In this document: positions 39,501 through 49,848 of the stretch, in pieces
How positions within the stretch are numbered: position 1 is the first letter of the stretch
Layout of the letters: every line of letters begins with the position of its first letter
Position numbers and translations under genes: made by a program
Origin: Cyanophora paradoxa
Taxonomy: Eukaryota; Glaucocystophyceae; Cyanophorales; Cyanophoraceae
NCBI GenBank assembly: GCA_004431415.1
Contig: QPMI01000238.1
Span: 1 to 49,848, forward strand
Direction of reading: 5' to 3'
Length of the DNA stretch: 49,848 nucleotides
The notes under the pieces: generated by a model
The model's input: the letters and a program-made list of their open reading frames with translations, nothing else
What the model was told of the DNA's origin: nothing
Database searches by the model: none

Positions 39501-41935
39501 TCGGAGAGGGGCGGAGGGGCCCCCGGGCCGGGGCCGGGGCCGGCCAGCGCCGCCGCGTCGGCCAGCGCGCCCGAGACCAGCGCCTGGTCCGGCTCGCACG
39601 CGCTGCAGATCCGAGACGCCGTGTTCACCGTGTCGCCCCTTGGACGGATCCAATCGAAGGTCAGAGTCAGACGGCGGATCGAATTGCGATTCGGACTGGA
39701 TCGGGTCTTCTTCTCACCAGAGGTCGTAGGCCGGCTTCTGGCCGATGATGCCGGCGCAGAGGGGCCCGACGTGGGCCCCCGCCCGCACGCGCAGGCCCCG
39801 CCGGCGGGCCATCCCGAGGGCGTCAGAGGCGAAGCGGGCGGCGGCGGCCGCCGCCTCGGGGGCCGGGCGCTCCTCCGGTACCCCGGCGGCAGCCATGAAG
39901 AGCCAGCCGTCGGTCTTGACCTTCTGGAGGCCGTGCCGCTCGCAGAGGCGCTCGAGGCGGCAGATGACGCGGTGCAGCAGCACGGTGCGCTCCGCCGTCC
40001 GCCGGTCCACCTCCCGCAGGCCCCGCACCGAGCCGGCGTCGGCCCCGGCCTCCGCGTCGCCGCCCTCGCTCGCCCCCCGCGAGCGCGAGCGCGAGCGCCG
40101 GCCGCGGTGCGAGCCGTCTGAGCGCAGGCTGCGCCCGCTGGCCGAGCGCAAGGCCCGGGGCGTGCCCTCGCCGGGGCCGGCGGCCCCGCGCGCCCGCGCC
40201 GTCGGCAGGAGCGAGTCGCCGCTCGTCACGCGGCGCGGGGCGCGCCCGAGGGCGAGGAGGGGCACGAGGGGCCGCGCGGCCCGCGCCGCGAGGCGGCGGA
40301 GCGAGGCGCGGAAGGAGAAGACCGGCGTGACGCCCACGAGGGGCGGCGGGCCGCCCGCGCCGACGCCGGCGCCTCAGGTCCTGCGCCGGCGCAGGCGCCG
40401 GTCCACGCCGGGCGGGAAGAGCCCGGCGCCGAGTCGCCCCCGGCCTCGGCGCGGGCGGGACCTCGGGCCCGCGCCCGCGGCCGCGCCCGCGCCCCCCGAG
40501 CGGCGCGCGAGCGGCGAGCCGAGCGCGAGCGCCGACGCCGGTGCCGGCGCCGGCCCCGGGGCGCCCTTGGCGGGGGGCTCCGGGGGCGGCGCTGGGGGCG
40601 CGATGACCTCGACGAAAACGACCGCGGCGGACTCGAACCGGCGGTTGACGTCGGCGAGGCGGCCGGCGCGGAGCTGCTCGGCGACGCTGCGAGGGAAGAC
40701 GTTCTCGAGGACCGCGTCCGAGCGCCGCTTCTGGCTCTCAACCTCGTCCGCCTCCTCCTGCAGCGCGTGCTGCAGCGCGAAGAACCGCCGCTCCGTCGCC
40801 TCGATCTGGGGGAGCCGGGGGGTACGGGATTCAAGGGGGTACGGGATTCGAGGAGGGGGTACGGGTGGCCGCACGTTTGCGCCGCAGACGAAGGAGAGGA
40901 CGTGCACGCAGACGTTCGGGACCGTGAGGATCATGCTCCGGAACGGCTCGATGTACCCCACCGAGAACTGCGCCCGCGGGGGTTCGAACCCGGGACCGCG
41001 CGATCGATCCGGAGGGGGGCGCCGGCGCCGGCCGGGTACGGTCGCACCGCGTAGAAGACGGCGAGGCCGAGCCAGCCGAACCAAAAGGCGTAGGCGGCCG
41101 GCAGGCGGGCGACGACGCTGAGGGCGGCGAGCATGATGGGGTACGTCCAGCTCGCCGAGCGGAAGCCCATGAGCATGCGCTGCAGCAGCGTGTTCACAAA
41201 GATCGAGAGGAAGGCGATCCCGGCGACGAGGCTCGCCGCGCCGATCCGCTGCGGGGCGCGCGGGCGCGCGGCGCGGGGGGGGCGGCCCCGGTCAGCGCTG
41301 GCTCCGCGGCCGCTGAGCGGCCCGTCCGGGGCGCAGGAAGAGAGGGGCCGCACCTTGAAGCGCCGCTCGCCGTTCCAGAAGAGCGCGAAGAGGACCGCGA
41401 GGAGGGCGAAGTTCGCGGCCTTGACTGTCGTCGACGTTCCGAGCGCGTGCGCGGGCGCGGCGTCAGCGAGCGCGAGGCCTACGCGTCTTCGGGCGGCATT
41501 CGCGCTATCTCTCTTTCCTCGCTCGGCGCACCGATCGCGACTCGGAGGTCCTTCCAGCCCTCTGCGATAACATCTGTGATGGACAAGCGTCAAGGGCTGG
41601 CGAGCGCGCGGGCGAGACAGCCGCCCCGGTCGACGCCCCGGCGCACCGCTGACGATGACGATTGCAAACACTGCAAGCAGCGTACGGCTGCGAGAGCAGA
41701 TCACCCCGATGGCCTTTTCGCTCCACTTCTCTTCGAGACTGGCTTGGTTGAAACGCGGGCCTCGCAGGCCGTACTGAACAGAGGCGATCCGAGACGGTCT
41801 TCGCCGGCTCTGAGACGCCACCGTGTGCTCCGCTGCCAAGGCTGCCGCGCTCCACGCTGGCGGATCCTTCGAATTCTCGAGTGGCGACACCGCCTCCTCG
41901 TCGGCGGCGCCGGCTGTCTTTCCTAGAGGATGCAT
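36599..41935 (-). CDS. Membrane adenylyl cyclase, 6TM-cyclase-6TM-cyclase, catalytic roles swapped
   Basis: Makes cAMP from ATP at a membrane. N-terminus MHPLGKTAGAADEEAVSPLE; six helices between about 41,700 and 40,900 (TLLAVFAIVIVSGA; FALLAVLFALFW; ASLVAGIAFLSIFVNTLL; WTYPIMLAALSVVARL; YAFWFGWLGLAVFYAV; MILTVPNVCVHVLSFVCG); a signalling helix; then cyclase 1 with VVFVEVI, VKTDGWLFMAAAG, VRAGAHVGPLCAGIIG and YDLWGDTVNTASRI (40,640-39,590). A long low-complexity insert and a second TM block follow (38,000-37,500), then cyclase 2 with LDVVNFTARSS, VKTLGDCYVAACF and FYDVFGPAVDAAHAL, ending at 36,599. Domain 2 keeps both metal aspartates but lacks the Asn/Arg pair; domain 1 keeps Lys, Asp, Asn and Arg but has Glu and Trp at metal positions. 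Lys and Asp at the specificity sites predict ATP use. Confidence 0.8.
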
Positions 41936-42276
41936 GCTAACAACGCCAGCGCTTCTACGCCCAGGGCGCGCTTCGACGCCGCCCCGCGCCCGCTGACGCG
42001 GCCTTATCTGCCGGCTGACAACATGCTATCCAGCCGCCGCGCGCGAATCGGCGAGAGGATGCTCTGCCAGGGCCAGCAGCCAGGCTGCTGCCGCTCAAAG
42101 AGCTGCTGATCGAAGCCAGCAGCTAGAAGCCAGCGCGGACTGTACGCGTCACTTTGAGACCTAGCGACTCTTAGCTTTGGCCCTCCGAGCTCGGGCTTGA
42201 TACCGAGTCACAGCCATTCAAGCCGGGGAGGTACCTCGCCCACTTCGTGCGCACCGCCAGAAGCGAGATCGAAAAA
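41936..42276. promoter_or_regulatory. Bidirectional promoter region, cyclase / TPR gene
   Basis: 341 bases between divergent start codons at 41,935 (-) and 42,277 (+). No obvious TATA box; contains AGCAGCTAGAAGCCAGCGCGG and several CCAGC words. A shared promoter is inferred from position only. Confidence 0.35.
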
Positions 42277-44378
42277 ATGGCCTTCACCACAACAGCGCTC
42301 GCGGCTCCAGCAGCTTCTCGCGTTCCGATCTGTACAACTTCCGCTTCATCCCGAACCCCCGCCTCTTCGTCCCGGCCGCCTCGGCCGGCCCGCTCGGCTT
42401 TCCTCGGCACGGTCCTTAGCTTCTCGTCCACGCCGTCCTCGGCGCGGGCGGTGGCGGTCAATGTTCACCGGAGGCCGCGGTTCGTCGCCCCGGAGTGCAA
42501 GGTCAAGGCGTCCGCCGATGTTCGAGGTTCGCGTCCCGAGGCCTGCGAGAGGCGGGACGTACGGGACGCGTCCGCTGTCGAGCGGGAGAGACTAGCCGCG
42601 AGACGCGGACGGCCGCGATCCCTGCCCTCCCCTGGGCCGCGTCGGGCCTGTCACTCGTGGCTGATCGGGGGACGGTGAGGCAGATCCGGAGGAGCTGAAG
42701 CTGCAGCAGCTGCTCTCGAAGTCGCAGAAGATGCTGGAGGACGCTCCCGTCAAGATGGGCGACGCGGACTTTAAGAAGCAGGCCGTCGAGATGTACGGGA
42801 AAGTCGTGAAGGCGTCCGAGGACTGGACCGCCCGCGGGCGGCCGGCGGCGGTGCTCATGTGCGAGAAGCAGGTCGCTTCGTGGGCGCACGAGGTGCGATC
42901 TCCCGTCGCCTGCTTCGCGGGGGCGCGGCCGGCCGAGCCTGACGGCGGCGGCGCCGCCGCGCCGGCAGCTGACGGACTACGAGGGAGAGGCGGCGGCGCT
43001 GACGCGGCAGGCGGTGCTCTCGCAGCAGCTCGGAGACCTCGAGGGCGCCCTCCGCTGCTACGAGCACGTGCGTCCCGCCCCGCCGCCGCCGCCGCCGCCG
43101 GCACGCGCGCTCGCTCGCGCCCGACGCGCCCCGCACCCGCGCGCAGGCGCTCCACGTGCAGGTCGACCACACGCCCGGCGACGTCACGGCCATCTCCCAG
43201 TCCTTCTTCAACCTTGGCACCGGTACCCCCGCCGCACGAGGAGCCCCGTACCCCGCTCATCACCGCACCCCGCAGTCTGCGACTACCTGGGCCAGGACTC
43301 CCGCGCCCTGAACTGGTACAAGCAGTGCAAGGAGATGCGCGAGCGGGTACGCGGTACCCCCGTCCTCGCCCCCCCCCCTCTCACTGACGCGCGCCGTACC
43401 CCCCCCCTCTCCCTCAGACGCTGGGCCTGGAGCACCCGGCGATCGTCGCGGTGGACATCAACCTGGGCCACTTCTACGCGCGGCGGAACCGCGTCGCGGA
43501 GGCCGGCCGCCACTGGCAGGACGCCCTCGCGACCCTCATGCGCATCAAGGCCCCCACCGACCCCGAGATCGTGCGGCGTACCCCCCGGCTCTCCCCCTCC
43601 GCCCCGTTCGAACTCGTCCCCCCCGCAGGCGATTACGCGGTTCAACCTCGCACCGATCTACGAGACCTCCGGAGACTCGGACGTGCGCGCGCCCGCGGGC
43701 CCCCGTACCCCTCTGCCTGACTTCCCCCCCCGCCCCCTCTAGATGGCGCTGAAGATGTGCGAGGGGGCGCTGGCGGTGTGGGGGGCGGACTTGAACGCCG
43801 ATTGGCCGTCCTACGTCGCCTGTCTCACCCGCATGGGTACGGGGCTCGAAGGGGGGCGTCCGGGGCCCGCCCGACGCGCGCGGGGCTCAGGTGAGATCGA
43901 GTCGCGGCGGGGGAAGCACAAGGAGGCCGCCGGGCACTTCCAGGCCGCCCTCTCCGAGGCCCGCCCCCAGCTCGGATCAGATCCGATCCGATCCGATCCG
44001 ATCCGATCCGATCTGACCTGATCTGAGCAGGTGCGGAAGCGGATCCCGGACGAGGCAGACGAGGACCGGCTGGCTATGACGTTCCTCGCGGCGCGGGCGC
44101 TGAAGGAGGCGGGCGAGGGCGGCGCGGCGCTGAAGCTGTTCGAGGAGGCCCTCCGGGGCGCCGAGGGGGCCCGCCTGGGCGGCGGCTCGGGGAACCCCCT
44201 CTTCGAGATCATCGTCAACGGCGGTGCGCGCCGCCTCCGCCGCCCCCGCCGCCACCCGTCCGCCTCCGCCGCATCTAATCTAATCTTCTTCTTGCTCGCT
44301 CGCTCAGTTGCGGCGGCGCGGCGCGAGGCGGGGGACGAGAAGGGCGCCGCGGAGGTCGAGTCCAAGTACCCCCACTAG
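42277..44378 (+). CDS. Kinesin-light-chain-type TPR protein with targeting-like N-terminus
   Basis: Begins MAFTTTALAAPAASRVPICT, rich in Ala/Ser/Thr/Arg and free of acidic residues for about 60 residues, like an organelle transit peptide. About eleven exons then encode helical repeats: DPEELKLQQLLSKSQKMLED, AVEMYGKVVKASEDW, LSQQLGDLEGALRCYEH, TAISQSFFNLGT + VCDYLGQDSRALNWYKQCKE, TLGLEHPAIVAVDINLGHFY with NRVAEAGRHWQDALATL, AITRFNLAPIYETSGDSD, EIESRRGKHKEAAGHFQAAL and AGEGGAALKLFEEALRG. The LGLEHPAIVAVDINLG pattern is typical of kinesin-light-chain/NPHP3-type TPRs. A scaffold function in plastid or mitochondrion is inferred only. It ends KYPH, TAG 44,376. Introns begin GTACCCC or GTGCG; one near 43,975 has no GT. 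Confidence 0.65.
43975..44020 (+). repeat. GATCC pentanucleotide repeat in an intron
   Basis: Eight or so GATCC/GATCA units in a row lie between the exons ending ARPQL and starting VRKRIPDEAD. The run must be intronic because it reads into a stop. Confidence 0.75.
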
Positions 44379-44862
44379 GCTAGGCCCCAGACGTCGACGC
44401 AGGGCGCCGGCGTGCACAACTCGTGGGAATTATATTGCAGACAGAAACCCGCTCTGCCGCAGGGATTGACGGATCGAGGGGGCGAGCTACATGGAAAGAG
44501 AAAGAGAGCTTGATGGGCCAACTGGCAAGCTGCAGCCAAGCTTCGCGATCGAGGCTTGCAATTGTGGGCGAGAAATGAAATGTAGGGGGTAAGAGCTTTA
44601 AAAAAGCGACTATATATATACGTATACGGTTCTGCCGCAGTGCATGCCGATACGAATATATATATATATCAATAAAGTACGTATATATATATACGCATAC
44701 GTATACTAGTCCTGCAGACTTATATACTAGTCCTGCCGACTTACGCATGACCTTTAAATATTTGCGGGAAGATTCGAATATGTGATTGCGCATTTATACC
44801 TAGGGGATGAAATAGAGGGCTCTCTCAAAAAAGGGCAGAATATAATGTCAAGCTGCAGTTAG
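44379..44862. other. Convergent intergenic region, AT microsatellites
   Basis: No gene. TATATATATACGTATAC-type runs at about 44,613 and 44,656-44,706, TCTGCCGCAGTGCATGCC at about 44,630, a repeated TACTAGTCCTGC pair at about 44,704/44,724, and an AATAAA hexamer near 44,672 that could serve polyadenylation. Confidence 0.5.
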
Positions 44863-47800
44863 TTATGGATGCCTAGAAGCCAACGGAAGATGCCCTGAAG
44901 GGCCATGGCGGCATTGGAGCGGCAGGTTGGCTTGAATCGAGTGCCAGGCCACGTGATAGCTGAAGGGGAAAAAAGGAAGGTGCGCGTAGCGAGGGAAGCG
45001 GGGGGTACCGGTGCAGGGGTACGTAAGCAGGGTCCTCAGGGGCCGCCGGAGGTGCGGGGGCGCTTGGACGCCCCGTCGGCGTCCTCTTCCCCCGGGGGGG
45101 GCAGCTCGCTGGCGGCTCGGCGGCGCGCCGCGGCTGCCGCCCCCTCCTCCGCCCCGGCCCCCGACTCGGCGCCCGGCGGGCGCGCGGCGACTCGGCGCCA
45201 GGGGCGGGCCGGGGCCGAGGTCGAGGGGGCGGGGGCGGGGAGGGGGCTTGGGGGGCGGCGGCGGGGAGGGGGCGGGGCCGGCGGGGGGTGCGGAGGCGCG
45301 GTGGAGGACGCCGCGGGGCGCGGTGGCGAAGGCGGCCGAGAGGCCAGAGAAAGGGCAGGCGGGGTTGGGCGGCTGCCCGGCCTGGGGCATTACCCAGCGG
45401 GGCGGGTGCAGGAGCGGGGCCGGGGCCTCGGGGAGGTACGGCGAGTGGGGTTCGGGCTCCAGGCGGGGCGAGCGGGTGGGGGTGGGCGGAGACGTGCCCG
45501 GCGCGGTCGGCCGGTCCCTCAGCGACGCAGCAGCCATCGCGATCTCGACCTGCGCCCGGCCCCGTCGGCGGGCGAAGCGGATGGGGGCACGCGGCTCTCG
45601 CCTCGGCGATCTCGGCGTGCATCGTGAAGAAGCGGTCCATTCGCGTACCCTGCCGAGCTCGTCAGGGGGGTACGGGTGGGGCCGTGCGCGAGGCGGGTAC
45701 GGGCGCGCCTCGTGGGAGTCCTCGCTCCCCGAAGCCCCGGGGTCCGAGGAGGCCGCGTCGGAGCCGTTGAGGATGGCGTGTACCCCGGGGAGGGCGCCCC
45801 CGCGGGCGGCCTCGGAGGCGGCGGCCAGCAGGCGGCGGCAGATCCGAAGCGCGAGGAAGTGCATCACGCGCTCCGCCACGTAGCGCGAGGCTGCGCGGGC
45901 GCGCGCGCGCTCGGCTCGGAGGGGAAACGGGAGGTCGAGGGGGAGGGGGTACGCACTGCGGCCGGCGAGGAAGGAGGTGAGGTGCCGGACGAGCCACCAG
46001 GGCTTGAAGAGCCAGAAGATGAGGACGCGGGATCCGCCCCCCCCCGGGCAGGGGCACGCCAGGACCAGCTTGACGTCGCTCTCAGAGAGCGATTCCGGGA
46101 GGCAGTAGGGTTTCCGGTCCATCGCGGCCCCCGCGGGGCCCGGCCCGGCGCCGTTGCCGTTGCCGGCGGCGGGGACGCCCGGGGGGCTCCCCGCCTCAAC
46201 GCGGAAGTGGAGCCAGGCGCCGGCGAGGGCGGCGGCGGCGGGGGCGGCGGCCGGGAGGCGGCCGGAGAGGGCGACGTTTCCCCTCAGGTAGCGCTCGGTC
46301 GCTGTGGCGATGCGGAAGAACTTGTTCGCCAAGCCCTGAGGAGATTTCGAGGTGAAAAGGCAGCGGGGGGCACCAGGCGTGCCCGCCGAAGCGGGCGGTG
46401 TCCCCTCTAGCTGGCCGTCCCGGAGAACGCGCGGCGGCGGGCGGGCGGGGGGACGGGCGGGCAGTGAGAGGGGCCGGCGGCGCGCGGAGAGCGCGCGGCG
46501 GCGGGCGGGCAGTGAGAGGGGCCGCGGCTCGCGTTCCCGCTTTCTCCCCTTTCCCATCCTTCTTACAGCGCGCTCAACGGGGGGGGACGTCGTCCGGAAG
46601 CTAGGGCGATCCCCCGCGCCGCGCCACCGCCCCAGCTGTGCGCTCCGGCGCACCACTTCGTCGGTGGCGAACTCGAGGGACTCGCCGGGGGCCAGCGCCG
46701 CGTGCTCCACGACCGACGCCGCCGTCGCCCGCTGGAACTACGCGCGTGCGCCGCGAAGCGTGAGCGTGCGCGGAGGCAGCGGCGCGACCTCCGCTGGCGG
46801 CGCGGCCTCACCGGCGCCTCCCACCTGCGCGCGCGCGAGGGTTCAGGCCAAGCTCTGGCGGCGTAAGGGGAAAGGAGGGGAGGGGGGGTACGCGCGTCCG
46901 GCGGAGCTCGGGGAGCGTGAAGAAGGCGCAGACGGCCTCGGGGGAGACGACGGGTACGCAGAAGGCGACGGACGCCGCCTCTACGCGGCGGCCTCGCCAC
47001 GACGCGGACAGCAGCTCGCAGCGTACCCCGTCCTCCGTCCGCACCTGCGGGGGGTACGACTCATTCCATCTGTTTCAACCCCTCTTCTTCTTCTCCTTCT
47101 CCTTCTTCTTTTTCTTCTTCTTTTCCTTGGGGGGGCGGACCTGGAGGAAGGGGGCCGGGGCGGTCTCGAAGAGGTGCGCGGCGAGGTCGGTCGCCTCGTC
47201 GGCGGCGCGCGCGGCGGCCGAGCGCTCGAACGACATTCGCCGGCGCCGCTGCTGGAACCTGAGGGTACGCCGATTCGACCTCGACCCCCCCTCGGGCGGG
47301 GGGGGGGGGGGGAGCGGGCGGGGCCTACCGATCGGCGAGGGTGGCGCCCCGGGGGTGCCCCGGGCCCGGGGGCGGCGACGGGGCCTCCTCCCGCGACTCC
47401 AGCGACGCTGCAGCCAGCGCGACCTGGGTACAGGAGTCGGGGAGGGCCGGGGAGCCGGGCCGGGAGGGGTACGGGCGCGCCTCGAGCTCCCGGGACTCCG
47501 CTTCGGTGTCCATTAGCGCCGCGAAGCGCTGCACCTGAGGCCGGGGCGGGCCGTGTTTAGGGAAGGGGGGGGGATTTAAGGGGGGTAGGGGCGGCGCACG
47601 GCGGAGGCGCGGGCCTCGGGGTCCTCGGCCTCGTGCGCGGACGAGACGGAGGAGGAGGAGGAAGGGGGGCCGCCCCCGCCGCTCCCGTTCGCCGAGGGCC
47701 GCCGCAGGAGGTCGCTCACGGGGGGAGGAGGCCGCCCCGCCCCCGCCGCCCCCGCCACCCCCGCCGGGCCGCCCTGGAGGGCCGGGGCCGGGGCCGGTGC

Positions 47801-48940
47801 CGGCGGCTGGGGCCGCCGCGCGAGCAGGACGCCCAGCAGCTTGAGGGCGCCCAGGCGGAAGAATTTCAAAGGGACATAGCGGCTCGCTGCCGCCGGATGA
47901 GGAGAGCAAGCGGAGGGGGGTACGAGAGGGGACGGCCCGCCCGCGCGCACTGTTCGTGAGGAAAAAGAGGCGCCAGACCTTGGACAGGAACGTCTCGCGG
48001 GGGGCCTGCCCGGCGCAAGTCAGGAAAGGTACCCGGGGGGATTCGGACCCGGGGCGCGCACGAAGAAGAGGTAGGCGCGGGACCCGGTGCCGTGGGGAAT
48101 AACCAGTACCCCCCCGGGGTCGGTGTCGAGGAGGTCCTGCGGGAGGGAGTACCCCGCCGCCCCGGGTACGCATGGGATGCGGAAGTGGAGCCAGGCGCCG
48201 GCGCGGGCCTCGCCGGCGGCGGGCCCGAGCTGGACCGAGCCGCGCAGCACCCTCCGCTCCTGCCGTACGATCCGCAGCAGCGGCGCGAGGCCTGCGCCCC
48301 GGCTCGCCGCCGGCGTTCCGGCCGGGACGGGAGGGGCGCGGCGTGTGGCGGCGGCGCACCCATCTCCTCCGTGACGAAAGCGACATCGTAGTGCGGGCGC
48401 GGGGCGCTGGCGGGGAGTTCCAGCGGCTCTGTCCCAATGACCCGCTGCAGCTGCGCTTTTGCTGTCAGCGCGCGCTGCGATCGGGGCAGCGCGGCGCCGC
48501 CGGCGCCCGGCGACGCGCGTGCGGGGATCCGGACGCACCCAGAACTCCCATCTGCACGAGCGAGCGTGAGATCGAGGGGCGGGCGGCGAGGGGCGCGGGG
48601 CGCGCACTGCTTCCTCAGCTCCTGCCTCGTGTGGTAGGAGCAGACCTCTTGCGGGCTCGCGGTGGGAGCGTGGAAGGCGGCCACGAGGACCTCCGGATTG
48701 GACCCGCGCCACGGGACGCGCACCCAGTCTATGAGAACGTGGTCCTGGACGCCCACCTGCAGGAAGCTTGCTCTGCGCGCGCGGAGAAGTGAGCCGGCGC
48801 AGAGACGCGTCGAGTGCCCGCAGCGGGCGTCGAGCGCACGGAAGCGCCTCGTGCAACGCGGTTCCGAACTCGATGACTCGCTCGACTGACCGCACAGCGA
48901 CCGCCCGGTCGAAGGATAGGCGCCTTCGCAGGTTCTCCAT
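44863..48940 (-). CDS. Protein with two tandem copies of an unrecognised module
   Basis: A multi-exon minus-strand gene from MENLRRRLSFDRAVAVRSVE at 48,940. Two halves repeat the same order of blocks. Copy 1: RRRLSFDRAVAVRSVERV; WRGSNPEVLVAAFHAPTASP + QEVCSYHTRQELR; LRGSVQLGPAAGEARAGAWL + HFRI; TFLSKVWRLFFLTNS; QRFAALMDTEAES; VALAAASLESRE. Copy 2: RRRMSFERSAAARAADEA (about 47,240); WRGRRVEAASVAFCVPVVSP + EAVCAFFTLPELR; YLRGNVALSG... GAWLHFRV; RVLIFWLFKPWWLVRHLTSF; RFFTMHAEIAEA; VEIAMAAASLRD. The C-terminal tail is Pro-rich and the last exon is uncertain. FWLFKPWWLVRHL is aromatic and may contact membrane. I do not recognise the module; a lipid-binding or regulatory fold is conceivable but unsupported. 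Many introns begin GTACCCC. Confidence 0.55.
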
Positions 48941-49469
48941 GTCCTCAGAACGAGGCCGTCGTCGCGATGAGCGGTCGCGCTCGCAATTCCATGCCCATTG
49001 CTGGCGCAGTTGCGGCTGCTAAGCGATGCGGGCCCGCCCCGAGCTGTTCATCCTTCGCAGCGTGCTGGGAAACTCATTTCGCGCTTGCGGGCCGCGAGCC
49101 TTGACGCACTCGAACAATAGATCGGCGGGCTAGTTCGGGTCGATCGAGTGCGCAGCTTGTTGGGGGTTTCGCAGCTGCACCGCCGCATGCATATGCAGCT
49201 GCACCGATCGATATCGCGTGTGCGGCGGTATGCGACGAACGCGGAGCCCCAGGCGTCCAGGGCCGGCTCGGTGGCTCCGAAGTCCGGACTCCGGAGCCGC
49301 GCTGCCGCAGTGCCGGGTACGTGTATATAACTCACGTGCAATCTCTGTTTAGATCATTCTAAACCCAAGTCTTGATGTCCATCATTACAGCTTATCTTTG
49401 AATTGATAGTTGCTGGCGCTTACTGGCAAAGTTACTGCATGTGCACGTGCGGCTAACTAAGTTCCACAG
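48941..49469. other. Intergenic region
   Basis: No supported gene. Contains GCAGCTGCACCGCCGCATGC (about 49,171), GCTGCCGCAGTGCCGGGTAC (about 49,301) and a TATATAA word at 49,322, followed by a less GC-rich stretch that may be the promoter of the next gene. Confidence 0.4.
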
Positions 49470-49767
49470 CTTAACAAGGCGACGTCGACCGGCACCGCGG
49501 CGCCCGAGTTCCCGACCGTCGGACCGGCCGCGGAAAGCTATAAGGCGGGCCTGGCGGCCGGTCCCCGCCGCGGCGCGGCCGGGCCCCCGCCAGCCCCCCG
49601 GGCCGGCGTCCCGGCCTGCATGCGCAGCTGGGCCTGAGCTGGCTCATGACGAAAACGACGAAGCCGTGCCGGCGGGCCCGGCCGCGGGTCAGCCGCTCGC
49701 GATCGGGCTCCCCCCAGCTGCTCGCTACGCTCTCAGACTCAGAGTCCGGATCCGGCACTGCGTCTAG
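49470..49767 (+). CDS. Possible two-exon 3' end of a small gene
   Basis: The frame ATSTGTAAPEFPTVGPAAES with YKAGLAA, then a GTCCCC...GCAG intron, then GPELAHDENDEAVPAGPAAG, stops at TAG about 49,765. It follows an AG acceptor near 49,478. Composition is protein-like but no start exon was found. Weak call. Confidence 0.25.
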
Positions 49768-49848
49768 ATCTGCAACGGCACTAGACGGGCCATGCCATCT
49801 ATAGCTAGACGGGGTGGGCGGCCGCGTGGGGGATCTGCCGGACCCTCG

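Overview
The window joins two very different kinds of DNA. Bases 1 to about 12,110 are AT-rich, compact and intron-free, and carry the gene set of a polinton-like virus (PLV, Preplasmiviricota) that infects protists. Bases 12,110 to 49,848 are very GC-rich nuclear DNA of a unicellular eukaryote. Its genes are spliced into many short exons and include a membrane adenylyl cyclase, an O-GlcNAc-transferase-type enzyme, a calmodulin-like protein, TPR proteins and a Golgi-type glycosyltransferase. The simplest reading is an endogenous PLV in the genome of a GC-rich microalga, perhaps a pelagophyte or haptophyte. The lineage is inferred from composition, intron style and virus type, and no marker gene settles it.

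Viral part. From the left edge, on the minus strand: the decayed N-terminal half of a protein-primed family B DNA polymerase (running off the window); a decayed PrimPol/superfamily 3 helicase; small proteins including one with an AT-hook; a coiled-coil protein; the packaging ATPase; the major capsid protein; and a virion protein. A paralogous virion protein lies on the plus strand, followed by a convergent small gene. Replication genes share an early-type promoter motif (GCCAAAAAWTGACAAGCG), while structural genes have AT-rich start-proximal promoters. Stem-loop units built from GTGACGCC repeats lie on both sides of the core in opposite orientation. Beyond the right-hand units come short iterons, a 63/72-bp tandem array and a perfect 28-bp hairpin exactly at the AT-rich/GC-rich boundary. 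Both replication genes are broken by frameshifts, while all virion genes are open.

Host part. In order: a Pro/Ser/Thr-rich surface protein whose 5' end abuts the viral hairpin (+); a secreted unknown (-); a small spliced unknown (+); an OGT-like catalytic region and a TPR gene just upstream of it (-), possibly one locus; a four-EF-hand calmodulin-like gene divergent from the TPR gene (+); a short spliced unknown (+); an MGCxC phosphoprotein-like gene (-); a type II membrane glycosyltransferase (+); a coiled-coil unknown (-); a SANT/Myb-like plus zinc-finger protein (+); a two-times-six-TM adenylyl cyclase (-) divergent from a kinesin-light-chain-type TPR gene (+); and a protein made of two tandem copies of an unrecognised module (-). 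Exons were assembled by eye from reading-frame continuity and GT-AG sites, so exon edges are approximate. No tRNA, rRNA or CRISPR array was seen.
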